From the NCBI GenBank assembly GCA_026545765.1, contig CM048839.1, positions 22,754,566 to 22,818,565 of the forward strand: a stretch of DNA of 64,000 nucleotides, in the 5' to 3' direction. The DNA is from Plantago major. Taxonomy: Eukaryota; Streptophyta; Magnoliopsida; Lamiales; Plantaginaceae. Under the pieces are notes generated by a model. It was not told where the DNA came from and made no database searches. It worked only from the letters and a program-made list of their open reading frames with translations. The position numbers and the translations under genes are program-made. Of this stretch, positions 59,309 through 64,000 are shown in pieces; position 1 is the first letter of the stretch; each line of letters starts with the position of its first letter.

Positions 59309-59554
59309 CTAAGAACCGGGAGGAGGCGGTGGTTGTTGGTTCGCAGCGAACATCTGTTGTGTCATCTCATCCATCCGACGAGTGATATGAGCTTGCTGCT
59401 CTAGAAGTTGATCGATCGTTTGCTTGAGAGGATTCATCAGCTCATTCACCTGCGCTTGAGTGTAGAAATTTTCATGTGATGAGGATGCCTGCTGCGACAC
59501 GGAGAAGCTACCGCCGGGTGTCAATGAAGGACCCAAACTGCCGAGCCCATACAC
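59309..59554 (-). pseudogene. CACTA 2 second protein, C-terminal coiled region
   Basis: YGLGSLGPSLTPGGSFSVSQ and ENFYTQAQVNELMNPLKQTI, then Gln-rich QQAHITRRMDEMTQQMF and a poly-Pro end. It corresponds to 19260-19020 in CACTA 1. It is probably the last exon of the protein starting at 62415. Confidence 0.6.
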
Positions 59555-59959
59555 TCGAATTCTTAGCGTCCATCGGATTAACTTGGAAGAATATTTGGTC
59601 CCGCTCGAATTGTGAGTTCATGACCATCGATCATCCTCTCCTCCATAATCCGCTCCACCTCGCCTACAATAATAGTGTAGTGCATACGAAATGAGATACG
59701 CTTTTAGGAAGATACGCCGAGCCATAATATACACAAATATAAATGTGAACCTTAACAAAGAAACATACCCCAATTTGCTCGGCCCTAGGATCACCCACAT
59801 GCCATTCTTCATTTTGCCTTCTTGAAGTGGTGAAGAGCGGTAGAGGGCTCCCACATGGAGTCAAGAACATGCAAACAAGTAGAAAGTTGTTAGAAATGAA
59901 AGCAAAAAACATAAGTACAAATCATATTGCAAGTCGAAATAACATATATACTAACCGAC

Positions 59960-60230
59960 ATCCGGGTCAGAATAACAACCGCGACCCATAATGATGCTGG
60001 AGGTGCTGTACCATCTCGCGCCTACCAACCGGTTCGCTCGTTCTTCTCCGCCATGTCCATGACCAAAGGATCTCTCGAAGACTCGCTAACGTGCACTCAT
60101 CATCCCCCATCCATGCGGCTTTACCGGAGGCTTTCATGTTGCAAACCATCCTCTTATAACACTCGACCCACAGCCTCCGAAACAAAGCCACATTGGGGAA
60201 TGAGGGCATTGGGAATGAAGTAGTACTTCT
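59960..60230 (-). pseudogene. CACTA 2 second protein, middle region
   Basis: FPNVALFRRLWVECYKRMVC and AAWMGDDECTLASLREILW correspond to the PRIWPVFETLGSDFYRKMIS / PHWMGEAEWEHW block of CACTA 1. It is a fragment of the Transposase_24-like protein; exon borders unclear. Confidence 0.6.
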
Positions 60231-60299
60231 ACAACATTTCCATAAGTAGCAAGCCCAAATAGATTAATGAAAGCTGGAATTTAAAGTAAACACAAGTAC

Positions 60300-60498
60300 A
60301 ATGGCTAACATACCACGAAATCAGCACAACAAGTTCAGTAATGGTGACTAACATATCACCCAAGTACAGTGGCTAACATACCACGAAATCAACACAGTGT
60401 GAAAGAACAGTGACTTACATATCACTCAATTACAGTGGCTAACATACCACTCAAATTGTCCTAAAATTTACTAACACAATGGTGACTAACATATCACC
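60300..60498. repeat. Minisatellite of CACTA 2, left block
   Basis: Alternating GTGACTAACATATCACCCAA and AGTGGCTAACATACCACNA units. The block is split from its continuation (61570-61880) by the nested CACTA 3. Confidence 0.85.
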
Positions 60499-60501
60499 CA
60501 A

Positions 60502-61566
60502 CACTACAAAAAATCTGGGCTGTAGCGACGGATAGATCCGTCGCTACAGCCCATCTATCCGTCGCCCCAGCTCTGGCGACGGATCGGGCGACGGATAACA
60601 AATCCGTCGCCCCCTGAAGCTAATGCGACGGATAAAAATCCGTCGTCCAATTCGCGACGGATTGGACGACGGATTGACCTTTTTTCAAAAAAAAAAAAAA
60701 AAATGATTATGGGGCGACGGATAGATCTATCCGTCGCCCCATTTTTTTTTTTTTAAAAAAAAATAAAATCCAATACTAATTTTATATTCAGATACTTGGA
60801 CATGATGCAGTGGTGGCGGTGCAGTGCGGTGGGTGTGGTGCGGTGGTGGTGGGAGGTGGTGGTGGTGGAAGGGTGGTGGTGGCAGGTGGTGGTGGTGGAG
60901 GAGATGGTGGTGGTGGCGGTGGAGGTGCGGGGGTGGTGGGAGGTGAGAGGTGGGGGTGGTGGAGATGGTGGTGGAGGAGGATGGTGGAGGAAAGGAGGTG
61001 GTGGAGGAGATGGTGGTGGTGGCAGGGTGGTGGTGGTGGGAGGAGAGAGGTGGTGGTGGTGGTGAGATGGTGGTGGAGGAGGAGGATGGTGGTGGTGGGA
61101 GGAGAAAGGTGGTGGTGGAGGATGGTGGTGGTGGGAGGAGAAAGGTGGTGGAGGAGATGGTGGTGGTGGAGGATGGTGGTGGTGGGAGGAGATGGTGGTG
61201 GAGGGAGGAGGAGGAGAGGAGAAGTAGTGGAGAAAAGGAGGTGGTGGAGGAGATATATTATATTTTTTTTAGGTTTTTAGCGACGGATAGATCTAGATCT
61301 ATCCGTCGCTAATTTTTTTTTTTTTTAAATTTTCTGGCCTTGTAGCGACGGATAAATCTATCCGTCGCTAAAAATTTTTTTTTTTTTTTTGGTCAACGCT
61401 CTGTAGCGACGGATAATTTTATCCGTTACATGAGCATTTGATAACCTTTATCCGTCAAGAACCGACGGATAGAATCCGTCGCCCCAAGTAGCGATCCGTC
61501 GCTACAGGGGCGACGGATAAAATCCGTCGCCCCTTTCCATCGTTTTACCTCAGAATTCTTGTAGTG
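60502..61566. mobile_element. CACTA 3, 1.07 kb non-autonomous, nested in CACTA 2
   Basis: Ends CACTACAAAAAATCTGG and (reverse complement) CACTACAAGAATTCTGAGG with perfect TSD CAA (60499-60501 and 61567-61569). Subterminal palindromes of GCGACGGATAGATCCGTCGC type lie at both ends (60520-60670, 60714-60740, 61280-61540). The interior 60800-61250 is an almost pure G/T/A strand of GGTGGTGG and GGAGGAGATGG repeats. No protein gene. Confidence 0.92.
60800..61250 (+). repeat. G-rich GGT/GGA repeat tract inside CACTA 3
   Basis: Variable GGTGGTGGTGG, GGAGGAGATGG and GGGAGGAGAAAGG units make the strand almost C-free. All three plus frames are open only because the tract lacks stops. Confidence 0.9.
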
Positions 61567-61569
61567 CAA

Positions 61570-61880
61570 GTACAGTGGCTAACATACCACGAAATCAGCA
61601 CAACAAGTTCAGTAATGGTGACTAACATATCACCCAAGTACAGTGGCTAACATACCACTCAAATTGTCCTAAAATTTACTAACACAATGGTGACTAACAT
61701 ATCACCCAAGTACAGTGGCTAACATACCACGAAATCAGCACAACAAGTTCAGTAATGGTGACTAACATATCACCCAAGTACAGTGGCTAACATACCACAC
61801 AAATTGTCATAAAAATTACTAACACAAAGGTTACTAACATATCACCCAAGTGATTGGCTAACATACCACGAAATCAGCAC
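61570..61880. repeat. Minisatellite of CACTA 2, right block
   Basis: Four composite units, ~65-70 bp, of ACAGTGGCTAACATACCACG, AAATCAGCACAACAAGTTCA and GTAATGGTGACTAACATATC. Confidence 0.85.
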
Positions 61881-61904
61881 AACAAGTCAAAGAACATGGA
61901 TAAA

Positions 61905-62415
61905 GCTTTGTAACATTTAAGCTTACCCGCATCTCATCAAAATAATGATGCTTCATCCTCTCCGGGAGCGTAGACCACTTCTCCCCTCCTTCACCCGGCT
62001 TCTCCCTTCGAAGTCTTATAATCTTACCAAGATTTTCGGAGGCACCCGGTGGCCAAAGCCTGTTACAAATGAGATAGACATGAAACAACCTTTATTAGTA
62101 TATTCATGTAACATTTAGTAATTATCTGAAGTTATGTTCTACAAATGCATAATACTTACTTCTTCTGCTCGGGAACAAAACCGGCTTCCCATTCCAACTA
62201 GCACCGGGTGTCAGAACGGTGTAGGGACACCCGTCGGAGGATAAGTCAGCAAACATGGGTGACGTCCCCACGCTTGAACCAGTGGGAGTCTCAGGCACCT
62301 GTGACTGTGAACTCCCGCCAATGTCATAGCCCCCCGAAGGGCTACCCGCATCAAGACCACTACTAGTACCACTAATGGCCGGTGGACGGTATGTGGACCT
62401 CCTATGTCTCGGCAT
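61905..62415 (-). pseudogene. CACTA 2 second protein, N-terminal part (Transposase_24-like)
   Basis: ATG at 62415, directly after a TTGCAG acceptor-like site: MPRHRRSTYRPPAISG, Ser/Gly-rich linker, SSDGCPYTVLTPGASWNGK, then (past a likely intron at ~62155-62060) PPGASENLGKIIRLRREKPG and EKWSTLPERMKHHYFDEMR (about 62055-61930). It is parallel to 20373-19860 in CACTA 1. Role in CACTA transposition is uncertain. Confidence 0.65.
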
Positions 62416-62554
62416 CTGCAAATTCATACAACAAGTGTTAGTAAGAAAGACAAGATGAATTGGCAGGTAAAACATATATAATAGACACTTAATAAAGCAT
62501 ATATAACAAGTTGTAGTAACAAGTTGTAATCAAGAACCACCAGTATACACATAC

Positions 62555-63296
62555 CCTCGTCCTCCTCGCCCGTGGTTAAGTCTACATATTGGTCTTCATG
62601 CAGCTCAATGTACTCATCAGGAGCATGAACTACATTTCTCGCTGTTTCATCAACAACCTCTTCTTGGTACGAGTTGGTAATTGAGTCGTCCTTCTTAACG
62701 TACTCTACTCTGGAGCGGGCCCGTATATGTATCGCAGCCAACCAGTCTGCCTTGTCACGTTTCAGGCTTGGATATTCAATGAATACCACTTGGCGTGCTT
62801 GAGTAGCCAAGATAAACGGTTCCAACAAGTCAAAGAACACCTGATCCTCGGAATTCGGTGGCTCCTCCACATCCCGATCGGTGTCCATGAACTCTGGACC
62901 CGCAACATCATACACCATTTTCTCAATCCTCTCATGATCAGGATTAGCATCAGATGTGGACGTATTTTGAGTACTACCCATCACATTTTGCTTCCTTCTT
63001 TTACGCTTAGGAATACTCCCATAGTCCATGAACGGTATTGATTCCTCACCATGATAACACCATACCTCATACTCCACGAACCCCTTACGTTTCAAGTGCT
63101 CGACTACCGTTCTAGGAGGCAAAAATTGTCTATTCCTACATTTGTTCGCATTGCAAGGGCACTTCATCATCCCCCGACTCAAACAAGTAGTCTGTGTAAG
63201 TGCAAAAGCAATGAAGGCTTCAACCCCTTCCACAAAACTAGATTGAATTCTGCCATTAACAGTGCGACGGTACATCCATGAACGATCGGGATTCAT
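62555..63296 (-). CDS. CACTA 2 TNP2 N-terminal fragment (transposase-associated domain)
   Basis: From ATG 63296: MNPDRSWMYRRTVNGRIQSS, VEGVEAFIAFALTQTTCLSR and the Cys cluster MMKCPCNANKCRNRQFLPP, followed by RKGFVEYEVWCYHGEES. This is the transposase-associated domain found at the start of plant En/Spm TNP2 proteins. After ~247 aa a strong donor GTATGT (62554 downward) suggests an intron leading to the 62415 exon. The large TNP2 catalytic domain that normally follows is missing, so this is a deletion derivative. Confidence 0.75.
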
Positions 63297-64000
63297 AATT
63301 CAACAATTAACCTGCGTCTCAATTTATTAGATTTATAACATTTATACAATTACGTATTTAGTTTCATTACAATTACAATTACATTTTTAATTATGATACG
63401 GTAACAATTGGTAATGAATTACATGCATTTTACTATTACAATTCAATCCCACTGGTAGTTATAACATTTATACCATTACGTATTTAGTTTCATTACAATT
63501 ACAATTACATTTTTAATTATGATACGGTAACAATTGGTAATGAATTACATGCATTTTACGATTACAATTCAATTTTCTAGTAGTTAAACTTCCATATATC
63601 TATTAACATTACAAATTGTAGATGAAAATATTATTGATTGTTTTTATGTTAATACTCCAAAATTATATTAAAATCACCAAAATCACCAAATTGTCTCCAA
63701 ACACACAATTAAATCTTCATAATCCTAGTACGTATACGAAAATAGCTAAGTAAATACCCTACACAATTACAATAATAGTAACATCATACTAGCAATCCAA
63801 TTTCACAATAAATATATCAATTTCACACCTCAAAGCTAACCCAATACGTAATATAAGCTAAATTATCTACTACATACTTCCTATAACAATCCAATTGATC
63901 AAACTAGTCAAAATTCATAAAATTCCCAAATTTTAAAAAGTAAGGGTTTTAGCCAAAATACCTTCAATTTCGGAAAAAATAGCGGATGAAAGTTGAAATT
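63297..64000. other. 5' side of CACTA 2, non-coding
   Basis: AT-rich. It contains a duplicated ~120 bp block (TTATACNATTACGTATTTAG to GAATTACATGCATTTTAC; 63334-63440 and 63455-63560). It is homologous to 20740-21250 of CACTA 1. Confidence 0.6.

Larger units (their letters stand above)
58779..64000 (-). mobile_element. CACTA (En/Spm) transposon 2, right end outside the window
   Basis: The left end CACTACAAGAAAAATCAGG follows CTA (58776-58778, presumed TSD). Subterminal repeats GGGACGGATAAATCCGTCCC-like fill 58797-59115. Internal minus-strand genes match CACTA 1 in order, and sequence near 63290-64000 is homologous to CACTA 1 20580-21250, so the right terminus should lie a few hundred bases beyond the window. 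The TNP2 catalytic core is absent. A third CACTA is nested at 60502-61566. Confidence 0.88.

Noticed and set aside
60796..61312. Gly/Trp/Val-rich open frames of 89-156 codons on the plus strand
   Set aside because: Three overlapping frames are open at once because the G-rich repeat tract has no stops. It sits inside a non-autonomous CACTA element and has no domain.

Overview
This window is nuclear DNA from a flowering plant, most likely a eudicot. It is AT-rich, intron-bearing and dominated by plant transposable elements. The non-mobile genes are one MIKC*-type MADS-box gene and five BAHD acyltransferase copies of a single clade. There are no bacterial-style operons, CRISPR arrays or complete tRNA/rRNA genes. 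Nothing in the sequence allows a firm species call.

Layout. 1-8.2 kb is TE debris: a 5S-like repeat end, tandem Stowaway-like MITEs with a (GA)n tract, a decayed Helitron helicase ending in a hairpin plus CTAG, a compact LTR element carrying an unrecognised open frame (3076-4932), and the 3' end of a LINE (4933-6121). 8.2-11.5 kb holds a hAT-like MITE, four degenerate ~300 bp repeat units and a non-autonomous Helitron. 12.1-15.6 kb is the MADS-box gene, with 10 inferred exons and a hAT MITE in intron 3. 15.9-27.1 kb is a dead BAHD gene (BAHD1) split by a 9.9 kb Ty3/chromovirus element with a perfect 5 bp target duplication; that element is itself split by a CACTA transposon (18245-21799) and a 1.64 kb solo LTR (22191-23834). 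28.1-29.4 kb is an intact BAHD gene (BAHD2). 31.4-35.3 kb carries the 8.9-11.5 kb repeat/Helitron block again in inverted order. 35.9-37.5 kb is a collapsed Ty1/copia element containing a TRIM, and it ends 70 bp before the ATG of a broken BAHD gene (BAHD3, 37.6-39.9 kb). 43.2-44.7 kb is BAHD4 (one intron, intact). 45-55 kb is repeat-rich: 5S-rRNA-derived LTRs resembling Cassandra, a TRIM inserted in one of them, a 24 bp minisatellite and an 83 bp tandem array. 55.9-57.2 kb is BAHD5 (intact, intronless). 58.8 kb to the right edge is a second CACTA transposon, running off the window, with a third small CACTA nested inside it.

How the genes relate. BAHD1, 2, 4 and 5 lie on the minus strand and BAHD3 on the plus strand. 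All share the same N-terminal signature, HxxxD and DFGWG motifs, so this is a local duplication array: three copies look functional (BAHD2, BAHD4, BAHD5) and two are dead. They are probably cytosolic acyl-CoA-dependent acyltransferases acting on unknown acceptors. No other biosynthetic enzymes lie beside them. Repeated TE insertion into and next to the array has shaped it.

I did not find a convincing new molecular system. The most unusual items are the small LTR element with its unknown open frame, the multi-copy 5S-derived LTR family with a nested TRIM, the inverted Helitron/satellite blocks, and the intron-position differences among closely related BAHD copies.
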